Origin: Salinibacterium sp. NG253
GTDB taxonomy: Bacteria; Actinomycetota; Actinomycetes; Actinomycetales; Microbacteriaceae
Length of the DNA: 64,000 nt
Direction: 5' to 3'
NCBI RefSeq assembly: GCF_015864945.1
Contig: NZ_JADYWF010000001.1
Span: forward strand, 1,550,378-1,614,377
The first letter of the stretch is position 1; each line of letters opens with the position of its first letter. Below the pieces are notes generated by a model, which ran no database searches, was not told the DNA's origin, and saw only the letters and a list, made by a program, of their open reading frames with translations. Shown one piece after another: positions 45,169-54,182 of this stretch. A program made the position numbers and the translations under genes.

Positions 45169-46635
45169 ATGACGAACTCCACCGAAACCCAGCTTCTGGA
45201 AGCCGTGCCGAACCAACTCTTCATCGGCGGTGAGTGGGTTGCCGCAACAGGCAGCAAGACACTCGACGTGACTGACCCGGCTACCGGCAAGGTCATCCGC
45301 ACCATTTCGGATGCCTCGGCAGAAGACGGCATGCGCGCCCTCGACGCCGCTGTGGCCGCTCAGGATTCCTGGGCCGCGACACCTGCTCGCGAACGTGGCG
45401 AGATTCTGCGTCGCACCTTCGACCTCGTGCAGGAGCACCGCGACGAGATCGCCCTGCTCATGACGCTCGAGATGGGCAAGCCGCTTGCCGAGGCCAACGG
45501 TGAAGTCACCTACGGTGGCGAGTTCTTGCGCTGGTTCAGTGAAGAGGCCGTGCGCATCTCGGGTCGCTTCGGCAACACCCCTGAGGGCACCGGTCGCATG
45601 ATCGTCTCGCAGCGTCCGGTTGGTCCGTGCTTCCTTATTACGCCGTGGAACTTCCCGCTCGCGATGGCGACCCGCAAGATTGCACCCGCGCTGGCGGCCG
45701 GCTGCACGGTCGTAGTGAAGCCCGCAGCGCTCACTCCTCTCAGCACCCTGTTCTTGGCGAAGCTCTTCGAAGAGGCTGGCCTGCCCGCTGGCGTTCTCAA
45801 CATCGTCACGACCTCGAGCTCCTCCGAAGTGTCGGAGCCGATCATCGCGGACTCTCGCCTGCGCAAGCTCTCGTTCACCGGCTCCACCCCGGTCGGCAAG
45901 GCCCTCATCAAGCAGGCCTCCGAAAACGTTTTGCGCACCTCTATGGAACTCGGCGGCAACGCCCCGTTCGTTGTCTTCGACGACGCGGACCTCGACAAGG
46001 CTGTAGACGGCGCGATTGCGGCCAAGTTCCGCAACATCGGCCAGGCCTGCACCGCCGCCAACCGCTTCATCGTGCACAGCTCAGTTGCTGTCGAGTTCGC
46101 CGACAAGATTGCCGCTCGCGTCGCCGACATGAAGATCGGTCGCGGCACCGAAGACGGCGTCAACATTGGCCCGCTCATCAACGACAAGGCTGTCGACAAG
46201 GCCGACGAACTGGTGCAGGATGCCGTGAAGCGCGGCGCGACCCTCGTCGCCGGCGGCAAGCGCGTTGACGGCGATGGAAGCTTCTATGAGCCCACGATCG
46301 TGTCGAGCGTTCCCGCCGACAGCGACATCCTGCGTGAAGAAATCTTCGGACCGGTTGTCTCGATCGTGGAGTTCACCGACGAAGCCGAAGGCGTACGCCT
46401 CGCGAACGACACCGAGTATGGTCTCGTCTCGTATGTGTTCACCGAAAGCCTTGCCCGTGGAAACCGGATGATCGATGCCCTCGACACCGGAATGATGGGC
46501 CTCAACGTTGGCGTGCTTTCCAACGCAGCCGCCCCCTTCGGCGGAGTCAAGCAGTCCGGCATCGGTCGCGAAGGCGGCTCGGAAGGCATCCACGAGTACC
46601 TCTCTACTAAGTACACGCTCGTACCCAATAGCTAA
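45169..46635 (+). CDS. gabD: Succinate-semialdehyde dehydrogenase
   Basis: A 488-residue aldehyde dehydrogenase of the GabD type that oxidises succinic semialdehyde to succinate, completing GABA breakdown. Catalytic Cys294 lies in NIGQACTAANRF, Glu in MELGGNAPFV, the cofactor loop in FTGSTPVGKAL, and TPWNFPLAMATRKIAPALAAG is characteristic of GabD. The C-terminal PFGGVKQSGIGREGG motif is present. The ATG has an AAAGG site. The gene follows gabT and is closed by a terminator hairpin at 46728. The pairing with gabT makes this substrate call stronger than for the other dehydrogenase. Confidence 0.93.
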   Translation: MTNSTETQLLEAVPNQLFIGGEWVAATGSKTLDVTDPATGKVIRTISDASAEDGMRALDAAVAAQDSWAATPARERGEILRRTFDLVQEHRDEIALLMTLEMGKPLAEANGEVTYGGEFLRWFSEEAVRISGRFGNTPEGTGRMIVSQRPVGPCFLITPWNFPLAMATRKIAPALAAGCTVVVKPAALTPLSTLFLAKLFEEAGLPAGVLNIVTTSSSSEVSEPIIADSRLRKLSFTGSTPVGKALIKQASENVLRTSMELGGNAPFVVFDDADLDKAVDGAIAAKFRNIGQACTAANRFIVHSSVAVEFADKIAARVADMKIGRGTEDGVNIGPLINDKAVDKADELVQDAVKRGATLVAGGKRVDGDGSFYEPTIVSSVPADSDILREEIFGPVVSIVEFTDEAEGVRLANDTEYGLVSYVFTESLARGNRMIDALDTGMMGLNVGVLSNAAAPFGGVKQSGIGREGGSEGIHEYLSTKYTLVPNS

Positions 46636-46727
46636 TGTGCAACTGCATCCCGTCGGCGCATATAGAGGAATGCCCTCTGTGTATTGACGAGCCCCACATC
46701 ACGCGCGGCTACAACTAGATTCCCGTG

Positions 46728-46766
46728 AGCGAGTGGCCCCACTAGTGCCGGGGCTGCTCGCTTTCT
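46728..46766 (+). terminator. Terminator after gabD
   Basis: AGCGAG-TG-GCCCC pairs with GGGGC-TG-CTCGCT around a nine-base loop (46728-46762), followed by TTCT. The two TG pairs form an internal loop. It lies about 90 bases after gabD. The remainder of the 277-base gap to the next gene shows no other clear feature. Confidence 0.65.
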
Positions 46767-46912
46767 GGGTTAAGGGGCTGGGTTAGCGCGCTCGGCCTGC
46801 GGTGCGCTGGGGTCGCTCGGTTCTGCGAGCCGGGCTGGTGCAGGGCGCTCGGTTACGCTTGAGGCTCTGCCGCACGCGCTGTGTGCGGCGCCGCGCCACC
46901 GAAAGAGTCCCC

Positions 46913-48049
46913 ATGTCTGAGCACCTGTTCGCCACTCTGCGACGTTGGCCCGACGTGGAAGCCCCCAATCTTTTTGCGGTGGATGCCAGCGATCGCCTCA
47001 TCCTCGATGAGGCTGCTTCGCAGTTGGCCGACACCCAGCCGGGCGAGCTGGTGGTGATGGGCGACAACTATGGGGCGCTCACCCTCGGGGCGGCCACCTT
47101 GCACAACTGCCGCGGCATCCGCGTGTTTCAGGATTCTCTCGTGTCGGAGCTTGCTCTGGCCGAGAATGCCGGCGACCTTGCCCCGCACTACAGCTCACAC
47201 GCTTTGGGCGCCGAGTTGCTCGAGGGCGCACGGCTGGTGCTGATGCAGTTGCCGCGCAGTCTCGCCGAGTTGGATGAATGGGCCCAGGCCATTGCCCGCT
47301 TTGCGTCGCCTGACGTGACCGTGATTTCGGGTGGCCGCATTAAGCACATGACGTTGGCGATGAATGAGGTGCTTGGCCGCTCGTTTGATGATGTGAATGC
47401 GGGCCGTGGGCGTCAGAAGTCCCGCACGCTCACCTCGTTGGGCGCAAAGCGCGACGCTGGAGAGGCTCGCTACCCGGTCACGTCGGTGTTGCGCGAACCG
47501 GAACTTCCCGTTGACAAGTTGACGGTAAGCGCCCACGGTGGAGCTTTCGCCGGTGCCGCCCTCGACATGGGCACGCGATTCTTGTTAACGTTCTTGCCCG
47601 ACATGAAACCGGATGCCGCCACCGCCGTAGACCTCGGCAGCGGCACCGGAGTGCTCGCCGTGTCGCTCGCCCTCGCCCGCCCCGACCTGCAGGTGGTCGC
47701 CATTGACCAGTCCAGTGCCGCCGTGGCATCGACCCGCGAAACGGCCGACGCCAACGGTGTCGGAGCCCGAGTTGAGGCCGCGCGCGAAGACGCCCTCACC
47801 GAGCGACCGACGGCCAGTGCTGATCTGATTGTGTGCAATCCGCCCTTCCACACCGGTGCGACCGTGCATGCCGGCGTTGCTTTGCGGATGCTGGCTGACG
47901 CCCGCCGCGTGCTCAAACCCGGCGGAGAACTGTGGGTCGTCTTCAACACCCACCTTGGGTATCGCGACTATCTGAATCGCACCGTCGGCCCCACCCGCCA
48001 GGCCGGCCGCAACAGCAAGTTCACGGTGACGGTGTCGGTGCGGGAGTAG
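46913..48049 (+). CDS. RlmG/RsmC-like rRNA (guanine-N2)-methyltransferase
   Basis: A 378-residue class I methyltransferase, the same length as E. coli RlmG. It has a degenerate N-terminal methyltransferase-like half and a C-terminal catalytic half. The catalytic half holds the SAM-binding VDLGSGTGVLAVSLALARP and the base-binding NPPFHTGATV. The NPPF motif and two-domain plan are typical of RsmC/RlmG enzymes that methylate guanine N2 in 16S or 23S rRNA. The ATG at 46913 has a GAAAGAG site; the open frame upstream of it is arginine-rich and not family-like. Which rRNA position is modified cannot be decided here. Confidence 0.85.
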   Translation: MSEHLFATLRRWPDVEAPNLFAVDASDRLILDEAASQLADTQPGELVVMGDNYGALTLGAATLHNCRGIRVFQDSLVSELALAENAGDLAPHYSSHALGAELLEGARLVLMQLPRSLAELDEWAQAIARFASPDVTVISGGRIKHMTLAMNEVLGRSFDDVNAGRGRQKSRTLTSLGAKRDAGEARYPVTSVLREPELPVDKLTVSAHGGAFAGAALDMGTRFLLTFLPDMKPDAATAVDLGSGTGVLAVSLALARPDLQVVAIDQSSAAVASTRETADANGVGARVEAAREDALTERPTASADLIVCNPPFHTGATVHAGVALRMLADARRVLKPGGELWVVFNTHLGYRDYLNRTVGPTRQAGRNSKFTVTVSVRE

Positions 48050-48140
48050 CTGCTCAACTCTCAACAGTGGTCGTTGCCTTCACAATCTCGCGGGTGCGGT
48101 GTGAACGGGGAGCCTGACGGCTCAGTGTCATCAGATTCCG

Positions 48141-48386
48141 TCACGCGGGACCTATCTCGTCGTGCGATCCCGCCAGTCTCTCTCGGCGCCGCGCGCTGCG
48201 AACGACGACGTAGATCGTGTGTGACCAGATCGGGACTATCGAGATGAATCCCAACAAGTTGTTAGCGGCGCCGCCCTCAATATAGAGAATATTAAGTCCA
48301 ACCAGCCACACGATGGCCGCAACAAACCACGCCACCGCCCACCATGGCGACAAGAAGCGTCTGAGTTTTTCCCTTGCACTTGTCAT
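48141..48386 (-). CDS. Small membrane protein of unknown function
   Basis: With the ATG at 48386, preceded by an AGGAAAG site, this gives 81 residues. A basic N-terminus (SAREKLRRF) leads into a Trp-rich membrane span (PWWAVAWFVAAIVWLVGLNIL), then a second hydrophobic segment (LLGFISIVPIWSHTIYVVV) and a basic tail. The layout resembles a two-span 2TM-type protein, but no family is recognised. Base composition is lower in GC than the neighbours. It converges with the rlmG-like gene. Longer starts at 48398 or 48485 are possible. Confidence 0.5.
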   Translation of the reverse strand: MTSAREKLRRFLSPWWAVAWFVAAIVWLVGLNILYIEGGAANNLLGFISIVPIWSHTIYVVVRSARRRERLAGSHDEIGPA

Positions 48387-48524
48387 GGCTTTCCTCATTG
48401 ATCGCTCATTGAAACCGCGGCGCGTTCGACGACGATGGCCGAATATGAGAAATTTACCACTCCGGGTGATTGTTGTCTGCTGCAAGACATCCCACTTGCC
48501 AGCGAGAAGCTAGCGCTCGGCAGC

Positions 48525-49337
48525 CTACTCCCGCGAGAACGCCGAAGCACGTGCGATCTGCTCGGGCGTCGGGGTGACTCCGGTGTAGCGAACGAACTGC
48601 GCCGCGGCTTGGAGCGCGATGACTTCGGCGCCCGTGATGACGAGCTTTCCGGCATCCCGAGCGGCCTGAATGAGCGGTGTCTCGGCCGGGAAAGCCACCA
48701 CGTCGAACACCGTTTGCGCAGCGCGGATGAGATCGGTCGAGAACGCGAGTTCGTCGGCTGAGTCTCCCGCCATCCCGAGCGGAGTGACGTTGACGATCAC
48801 CGCGTGGCCCGGCTGCGGGTCGACACTTACGGCGCGGTAGCCATACTTCGTGGCGAGCGCTTCGCCAGCCTCGACGTTGCGAGCGAGCACGGTCACGTCA
48901 GCAAAGCCGGCACCGTGGAAGGCGGCGACGACCGCTTTGGCCATGCCACCCGAGCCGCGAACCAGCACCGACAAAGTTGGGTCGAGCTGGTGGCGTGCGA
49001 TCAGATCGGCGACAGCCTCATAGTCAGTGTTGGATGCCGTGAGCACGCCATCATTGTTCACGATCGTGTTCACCGACTCGATCGCCGCCGCCGAATGCTC
49101 GACAACATCCACAAGCTCAAGCACTGCCTCTTTGAACGGCATCGAAACGGAACAACCCCGGATGCCCAAGCCACGGACTCCGGCGATGGCATCCTCGATA
49201 TTGCTCGTCGTGAAGGCTTTGTAGATGAAGTTGAGGCCGAGTTCGTCGTACAGATAGTTGTGAAAGCGCGTGCCGAGATTAGAGGGGCGTGCGGCCAGCG
49301 AAATGCACAGCGTCATGTCTTTATTGAGGATCGGCAT
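48525..49337 (-). CDS. Shikimate 5-dehydrogenase-like protein
   Basis: A 270-residue NAD(P)-binding enzyme of the AroE fold. The N-terminal substrate domain keeps the catalytic Lys in SVSMPFKEAV and the Asp in SNTDYEAV. A Rossmann domain with VRGSGGMAKAVVAAF follows, then NVTPLGM, typical of the family. The GSGGM loop replaces the common GAGGA form, so the cofactor or substrate may differ; it may be a quinate/shikimate-type paralogue rather than the main aromatic-pathway enzyme. The ATG at 49337 is chosen, since the 22 preceding codons look non-coding. It is the last gene of the cstA/CC-star/ArsA-like run, 52 bases after the ATPase stop. Confidence 0.8.
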   Translation of the reverse strand: MPILNKDMTLCISLAARPSNLGTRFHNYLYDELGLNFIYKAFTTSNIEDAIAGVRGLGIRGCSVSMPFKEAVLELVDVVEHSAAAIESVNTIVNNDGVLTASNTDYEAVADLIARHQLDPTLSVLVRGSGGMAKAVVAAFHGAGFADVTVLARNVEAGEALATKYGYRAVSVDPQPGHAVIVNVTPLGMAGDSADELAFSTDLIRAAQTVFDVVAFPAETPLIQAARDAGKLVITGAEVIALQAAAQFVRYTGVTPTPEQIARASAFSRE

Positions 49338-49389
49338 TGACCCATTATGGCCGCGCAGCAGGCCGTGAGCCGGAACCGAGGCCGCCGCG

Positions 49390-50361
49390 CTAAGGCACGG
49401 CAATCAGCGCCGCGAGTTCCTCCAGCGCATCCTCTCCCGTCATATCGCGGCCCAAGAGGGGTAGTTCCGTTGTCGGAATAGCGCCGAGACGCTCCCGGAG
49501 TGGCAGAAGGGACGCCTCTTCGCGCTTGCTGCGTTCCTCCAGAAAAGCGCCAGCATCCGTGGGCGAGCGACGATTGATCACCACGGCCGCGATATCGACA
49601 CCCAGCGCGTGGAGCTGATCGACGATGTCGAGAGACTCCGCGATCGGCATTGTTTCGGCTACGGTCACGACCACAAAACCGGTGGTCGAGGGATCGGTGA
49701 TCGTCTTCGTCATGCGCGCGAAACGGTCGCGCCGGGCGAGCAGGGTGCGTCTGAGTTCTGAGTCAGCTGCAGATTCCGGATCTTGCTCACCGCCAACAAG
49801 TCCTCGAGCCGCCGCAGCGAAGCGGTCTGATCGGGAGCGGCTGGCCAGAAGTGATTCCGTCCATCCGCTCAACTTCTCCGGAAGGCTGAGCAAGTGCAGT
49901 GTGTGGCCCGACGGTGCGGTGTCGAACAGCACTAGATCGTACTCATCAAGACCCTGCTCCATGAGTTCCGCGATCCGTTCAAGCGTGGCCGACTCGTGGC
50001 TGCCCGGAGCTGTTTTCGCGAGCGCGAGATGCGCCTTCGCTGACGGGTGCAATCGTTCGGGGAGGAGCTTCATCATGGTGGCAGTGACGGCCGCAAAATG
50101 TCGCTCGATCGTGGCATGCGGATCAACCTCCACAGCATCCACATAGCCACTGGGTGCGGTAAACACCCGCGCAGGTGTGTCTGACAGCGACATCTCCCAG
50201 ATGTGCCCGAGGTTGTGTGCGGGATCAGTGGAGACAAGCAGCACTCGTCCACCGCTGCGGGCACGCGCCAAAGCTAAAGCGGATGCCACCGAGGTTTTGC
50301 CGACCCCGCCCTTGCCTCCGACAAAGAGAACTTTGCGTGCGGTCGCGAGTGTCAACAACAT
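49390..50361 (-). CDS. ArsA/Get3-like P-loop ATPase
   Basis: A 323-residue soluble ATPase of the ArsA/Get3 branch of deviant-Walker P-loop proteins. It has GGKGGVGKT (15-23), STDPAHNLG (switch I type) and FDTAPSGHTLHLL (switch II), plus a long helical region like the membrane-protein-binding groove region of Get3. The arsenite-binding cysteines of ArsA are not evident and no arsenic genes are nearby, so an arsenic pump role is unlikely. The ATG at 50361 overlaps the end of the CC-star gene by ten bases. With CstA and the CC-star protein in the same run, it may help insert or regulate a membrane protein; this is inference. Confidence 0.85.
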   Translation of the reverse strand: MLLTLATARKVLFVGGKGGVGKTSVASALALARARSGGRVLLVSTDPAHNLGHIWEMSLSDTPARVFTAPSGYVDAVEVDPHATIERHFAAVTATMMKLLPERLHPSAKAHLALAKTAPGSHESATLERIAELMEQGLDEYDLVLFDTAPSGHTLHLLSLPEKLSGWTESLLASRSRSDRFAAAARGLVGGEQDPESAADSELRRTLLARRDRFARMTKTITDPSTTGFVVVTVAETMPIAESLDIVDQLHALGVDIAAVVINRRSPTDAGAFLEERSKREEASLLPLRERLGAIPTTELPLLGRDMTGEDALEELAALIAVP

Positions 50362-50645
50362 CCGATTTGATCCAATGGTGAGCGGGGGATTCCCATCCGG
50401 CGATGCCAAGAGTGAAAGTCTTCCCAGAGGGCCGGCATCAGCTCGGCGGTGTAATAAGCGGCCGGATCGGGCACACCAAGGGCTTCACCGAGAACGGCAA
50501 TCATGAACAGGTCGTCTTCATCTTGCTGTTCCCGCCTGAACATTTGGCGGTACGGCCCGACGTAGTAATCCCGAAGGCCATCGCGGAACGCCGACCAGCG
50601 CCGGGAGAATCTCTCCCAGCGCTGGCCCGCAGTCGACGGTTCCAT
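50352..50645 (-). CDS. cory-CC-star-like small protein ending in Cys-Cys
   Basis: A 97-residue acidic and aromatic-rich protein that ends exactly in two cysteines (96-97). Its core carries the family-like stretches YYVGPYRQMFRREQQDEDDL and YYTAELMPALWEDFHSWHRR, then the end SPLDQIGCC. I recognise this pattern as the actinobacterial CC-star family, analogous to YbdD/YjiX proteins encoded beside CstA in other bacteria. There is no membrane segment. It starts four bases after the cstA stop and overlaps the ArsA-like ATPase start, so the three are translated as a unit. The conserved terminal cysteines suggest metal binding, lipidation or disulfide chemistry; none is shown. Confidence 0.75.
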   Translation of the reverse strand: MEPSTAGQRWERFSRRWSAFRDGLRDYYVGPYRQMFRREQQDEDDLFMIAVLGEALGVPDPAAYYTAELMPALWEDFHSWHRRMGIPRSPLDQIGCC

Positions 50646-50649
50646 TCAG

Positions 50650-52377
50650 CTAGACATGTTTCTGAGAGCTGGTCAGCGCAGCATCGGCACCGTCAGCTTC
50701 CGGCTCCGAGTCTCTGGCTTTGCGCATCGCGATGATCGCTTCGATCGCGACCCACACGCTGGCCCCGATGATGATCACATCAAGCGCGAAGAGCATCCAG
50801 TCGGGGTCGCTGGGATTCGCGAAACTGCCCAACTGCACGAGAGCAGCCCAGAATGCCATCCCGAAAATGATCACGAGAGGGACAAGGGCGGTGATGGGGT
50901 TACGGCCCTTGCGAATCAAGATAACCGCGATGATTGACAAGCTCAGCGAGGCCATCAGCTGGTTGGTTGTTCCGAACAGCGGCCAGATGCGTAAGCCGCC
51001 CTCGCCGCCGAGGCCCTGCGAGAAGGTCAACCCGAGGCCAAGCGCCACAACGATAAGAGTCGCCGAGATCTTGCCTATCTTCAGCTTGAATACCTCGCCC
51101 GCTTCTTGAACGACAAAGCGCAGCAACCGCATGCCGGTATCCATCGTCGTTGCGGCAAACAGCACAGCCATCGTCGCCAACAGTGTGGCGCTCAGCGACT
51201 CAGGCAACCCGATACCGTTCTGCATCAGCGTGGCGCCGCCCTGGACAAAGGCGTTGACTCCGGCTGAACCGAATGAACTGTAGATCTCGTTCCACTCGGC
51301 AACCGACTTGAATCCACCGATGACGGCGAGGATCGTTCCGAGCGAGAGCAGACCCTCGCCCACGGCACCGAAGTAGCCGACGAAACGAGCATCCGTCTCC
51401 TTGTCGAGTTGCTTTGAGGTGGTGCCGGAAGCCACCATGCCGTGGAATCCAGAAATGGCACCACACGCAATGGTCACGAACAGCAAGGGAATCATGTTCG
51501 GCGTGCCCTCGGGCAGATTCATGTTGATCATCGGCGCGACGATATTCGGCGGCGTTGCGGAGAACAGCGTGGCCAGGAGAACGGATCCGAAGAGCAGGAT
51601 CAGACCGACGAAAAGCTGCACACCATTGATGTAGTCCCGCGGCTGAAGAAGAACCCACACCGGCAGCAGCGACGCGATTGCCCCATAGATAAACAGCGCA
51701 AGAATCCAGAATGTCGCCGGCGTCATCCCCAGAATTGACTCGGGGAGAACCACCGGAAACTTGTCGCCAATCAAGATGAGCGCATAGAGGGCGACGACAC
51801 CGACGACGGTAACGGGCACCAAATGCCAGCGGAGTCGATACACCGCGACACCCACCAGAAGGGCAACGATAATCGCACCCCACACCGGGATGACCGCGCC
51901 CGGCGTACTGATCAACAGGTTCTTGATCACAACGGCGAATGCCGCAACCACCATGAGCAGAACAAGGAAAATAACGACCAAGAAGAGGTTGGCCCCACGC
52001 TTACCAATGTACCGAGCGGATAGGGCGCCGATGGAGCGTCCCTTGTTTCGGGTCGAAGCCCAGAGTGTGCCGAGATCGTGCATTCCGGCAAAGAACACGG
52101 TGCCGAGAGTGACCCAGAGCAGTGCCGGAAGCCAGCCCCAGATCACGGCGATTGCCGGACCGACAATGGGGGCGGCACCGGCAACGGAGGTGAAATGGTG
52201 GCCCCACAAAATGTACTTGTTCGTGGGAACGTAGTCCACGCCATCGCTGAGCTCGTGCGCTGGAGTCACAAAGTCATCGTTGAGTTGATAAACCTTTCGC
52301 GCCAAGTACTTCGAGTAAACGAAATAGCCCGCGGCCATCACGCCCAAACCAATGATCATGAGAATAAGGGAACCCAT
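50650..52377 (-). CDS. cstA: CstA-family carbon-starvation transporter
   Basis: A 575-residue polytopic membrane protein with about 15 hydrophobic segments. Family landmarks are SKYLARKVYQLND near the start, ILWGHHFTSVAGAAPIVGPAIAVIWGW, and FFAGMHDLGTLWASTRNKGRSIG. Proteins of this family import pyruvate or peptides when carbon is scarce; this shorter form, relative to the roughly 700-residue E. coli CstA, is common in Gram-positive bacteria. The ATG at 52377 has a CGGAG site. It is the first gene of a four-gene run with the CC-star protein, ArsA-like ATPase and shikimate-dehydrogenase-like protein. A perfect palindrome in the upstream gap may be an operator. Confidence 0.92.
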   Translation of the reverse strand: MGSLILMIIGLGVMAAGYFVYSKYLARKVYQLNDDFVTPAHELSDGVDYVPTNKYILWGHHFTSVAGAAPIVGPAIAVIWGWLPALLWVTLGTVFFAGMHDLGTLWASTRNKGRSIGALSARYIGKRGANLFLVVIFLVLLMVVAAFAVVIKNLLISTPGAVIPVWGAIIVALLVGVAVYRLRWHLVPVTVVGVVALYALILIGDKFPVVLPESILGMTPATFWILALFIYGAIASLLPVWVLLQPRDYINGVQLFVGLILLFGSVLLATLFSATPPNIVAPMINMNLPEGTPNMIPLLFVTIACGAISGFHGMVASGTTSKQLDKETDARFVGYFGAVGEGLLSLGTILAVIGGFKSVAEWNEIYSSFGSAGVNAFVQGGATLMQNGIGLPESLSATLLATMAVLFAATTMDTGMRLLRFVVQEAGEVFKLKIGKISATLIVVALGLGLTFSQGLGGEGGLRIWPLFGTTNQLMASLSLSIIAVILIRKGRNPITALVPLVIIFGMAFWAALVQLGSFANPSDPDWMLFALDVIIIGASVWVAIEAIIAMRKARDSEPEADGADAALTSSQKHV

Positions 52378-52416
52378 TAAATTCTCCGCTCCTTGTAGGG
52401 TCGCGCTCGCAAACTG

Positions 52417-52430
52417 GCACGACATCGTGC
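52417..52430. promoter_or_regulatory. Inverted repeat in the cstA upstream region
   Basis: GCACG-ACAT-CGTGC is a perfect inverted repeat 40 bases upstream of the cstA start, suitable as a leader hairpin or regulator site. A nearby weaker CCGGTG/CCAGTG pair (about 52447-52462) is also present. I could not identify a match to a known CRP-type consensus. Confidence 0.35.
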
Positions 52431-52637
52431 AGATAACCGAGTGACACCGGTGAAACCAGTGGCATTGGAGACGACACTAATACTCACTTTGGGGTTTGCA
52501 TAGGGAAACTCGGCAACCCGCTTCCACCGCGTCTCACAGTGGGGCTCATAGCGCGCCGCAATCATCCGACGCCTAGTGACAACGAACTCCTTTACCGAGT
52601 ACTTGTCATTAATCTCACACTGACCGACGATGAGAAC

Positions 52638-53336
52638 ATGGATTTCACCGGAGTTCTCCCCGAGGACGCACCCGACCCACGGGTGCATCTTGCCAAGCTG
52701 CTGGAGCGAATGCCCATCCCGGTGATGGGGTTCGCCGGGCAGAGCGCGCTCGACGAGACGGATGTCGGCGCCAACTTCGCCACCGACAGTGACGGCTATT
52801 CTTCGATGACCGCCAGCATCTCGGCCACCCTGTGGCGAAATCCTGACGACAAATCTGACCCCGCAAACCTTGCAGAGATGGATGACAGCGCACGCCGCGC
52901 GATCGACGAAGTGCCGCCCTGGCCACGACCGGCATGGTTGGTCGAGCGGGTCGAAATGATGCGATACCCGTCGCTGTGGGAGGTGGTCCAGACGCACTGG
53001 TACCGCGAGGAATCGGAGCTCAGCGAGCTCGGCTTCCTCCTCAACCAGCATGCCAACTACATCCTCATGAATCAATTCCGCGAAGAACTCGGACTCAACG
53101 CGCACGATGGGGAGGCGCCGACACTCTTGCCAGAGCGCAGGGCTACGCGGCCCGTTGACGTCGCGATAGACGGGGAAATGGTGCCTGGCGTCGAGATCGA
53201 CACTGACCCATTTGTGTACGCGGTGGGGGCGAAACTTGCGCGCGGCGGAACGGTCACCGCCGTAGTTGACCGCGAAAATCTCCCGTTCATCACGCTCGAG
53301 TTCGCCACTCGCAACCAGCAGAAACGAGAAGCATGA
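52638..53336 (+). CDS. Uncharacterised acidic protein
   Basis: With the ATG at 52638 the product has 232 residues, soluble, acidic in the first half and rich in Trp and Pro in the middle (PPWPRPAWLVERVEMMRYPSLWEVV). The end has a strand-rich segment (VVDRENLPFITLEFATR). No motif, signal peptide or membrane span is recognised. The open frame continues upstream to 52539, but codons there are unlike the strongly biased codons that follow, so the shorter start is preferred. It is divergent from cstA and followed after 34 bases by an acetyltransferase gene on the same strand. Confidence 0.7.
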   Translation: MDFTGVLPEDAPDPRVHLAKLLERMPIPVMGFAGQSALDETDVGANFATDSDGYSSMTASISATLWRNPDDKSDPANLAEMDDSARRAIDEVPPWPRPAWLVERVEMMRYPSLWEVVQTHWYREESELSELGFLLNQHANYILMNQFREELGLNAHDGEAPTLLPERRATRPVDVAIDGEMVPGVEIDTDPFVYAVGAKLARGGTVTAVVDRENLPFITLEFATRNQQKREA

Positions 53337-53370
53337 AGTTCCGCAGCAGACTCGCGCCTAAGCTGCTGCC

Positions 53371-53934
53371 ATGACGACCCTGACCTTCCGCGCCGCCACG
53401 ACCGACGACATCCCCGCCCTGGTCGCACTGGTTACGTCGGCGTACCGCGGCGAAGCTAGCCGCACTGGATGGACGAGCGAAGCCGACTTGATCGATGGCG
53501 AGCGCATCGACGCCGCGGCGCTCGAAGCGGATCTCACTCGCGCGCGTTCAATAATCTTGATCGCCGAGCGTGGCGATCAACTCGTGGCGTGCGCGCATGT
53601 GGCGGAGGTCAACGGCGAGGGCGACTTCGGGATGTTCGCGGTCGATCCCACTCAGCAGGGCAGCGGACTCGGATCCGTCGTGCTCGCCGAGGCTGAGAAC
53701 TACGCGGCTCGGGAGTGGGGAATCACTGTGATGCAGATGACCGTGATCGATGTGCGGGAAGAACTCATCGCGTTTTACGAACGCCGCGGCTACGTGCGCA
53801 CCGGCATCACTAAACCGTTTCCCTACGGGGATGAGCGCGTCGGCACCCCGCGGCGCGACGACCTGCAGTTCGAAGTTCTTACGAAGACGCTCGTGAGCTC
53901 CTTTCGCAGCCCGGAATCGGAAAACCTCTCATGA
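53371..53934 (+). CDS. GNAT-family N-acetyltransferase
   Basis: A 187-residue acetyltransferase with the classic fold: LTFRAATTDDIPALVALV at the N-terminus, the acetyl-CoA signature QQGSGLGSVVLAEAENYA, and the late motif EELIAFYERRGYVRTG. It uses acetyl-CoA to acetylate an amine, possibly a small molecule. Its stop overlaps the ATG of the next small membrane protein (ATGA), so the two are translated together. Upstream is an uncharacterised gene on the same strand. The substrate is unknown. Confidence 0.88.
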   Translation: MTTLTFRAATTDDIPALVALVTSAYRGEASRTGWTSEADLIDGERIDAAALEADLTRARSIILIAERGDQLVACAHVAEVNGEGDFGMFAVDPTQQGSGLGSVVLAEAENYAAREWGITVMQMTVIDVREELIAFYERRGYVRTGITKPFPYGDERVGTPRRDDLQFEVLTKTLVSSFRSPESENLS

Positions 53935-54182
53935 AACGCATCGTTGTGTGGTTCTCTGTCGTCGGCGGCCTCGGCCTGATCACCGCCATCACCCTCACCG
54001 TAATCGAGGGCATGAACTACCGCCTTCGCGAAGAACAGGGCCTCGACCCGGTCTGGGCTTCGCCCTGGGTAAGCACCACCACGATCGTCGGCATCGGGCT
54101 CTTCGCCATCTCCGCGATTGTTCTGCTCGCGATCGCCCTGAGCCCCGCCGAGAAAACTGGCGACCCGACTACTCCGCGATGA
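53931..54182 (+). CDS. Small two-span membrane protein
   Basis: An 83-residue protein with two predicted membrane helices (about 5-25 and 51-70) joined by a charged loop (NYRLREEQGLDPVWASPW) and a polar tail. Its ATG overlaps the acetyltransferase stop. Its own end overlaps the end of the convergent cache-domain gene by 14 bases. No family is recognised; the coupling suggests a membrane partner for the acetyltransferase. Confidence 0.7.
   Translation: MKRIVVWFSVVGGLGLITAITLTVIEGMNYRLREEQGLDPVWASPWVSTTTIVGIGLFAISAIVLLAIALSPAEKTGDPTTPR

Noticed and set aside
44098-46077. 659-codon open frame antisense to gabT and gabD
   Set aside because: It shadows two well-recognised genes in a high-GC context. 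Its protein is an unstructured mix of Gly, Glu, Arg and Asp with no motif.
49390-50361. Arsenic resistance ATPase
   Set aside because: No arsB, arsC or arsR nearby and no clear cysteine triad. The cstA/CC-star context points elsewhere.
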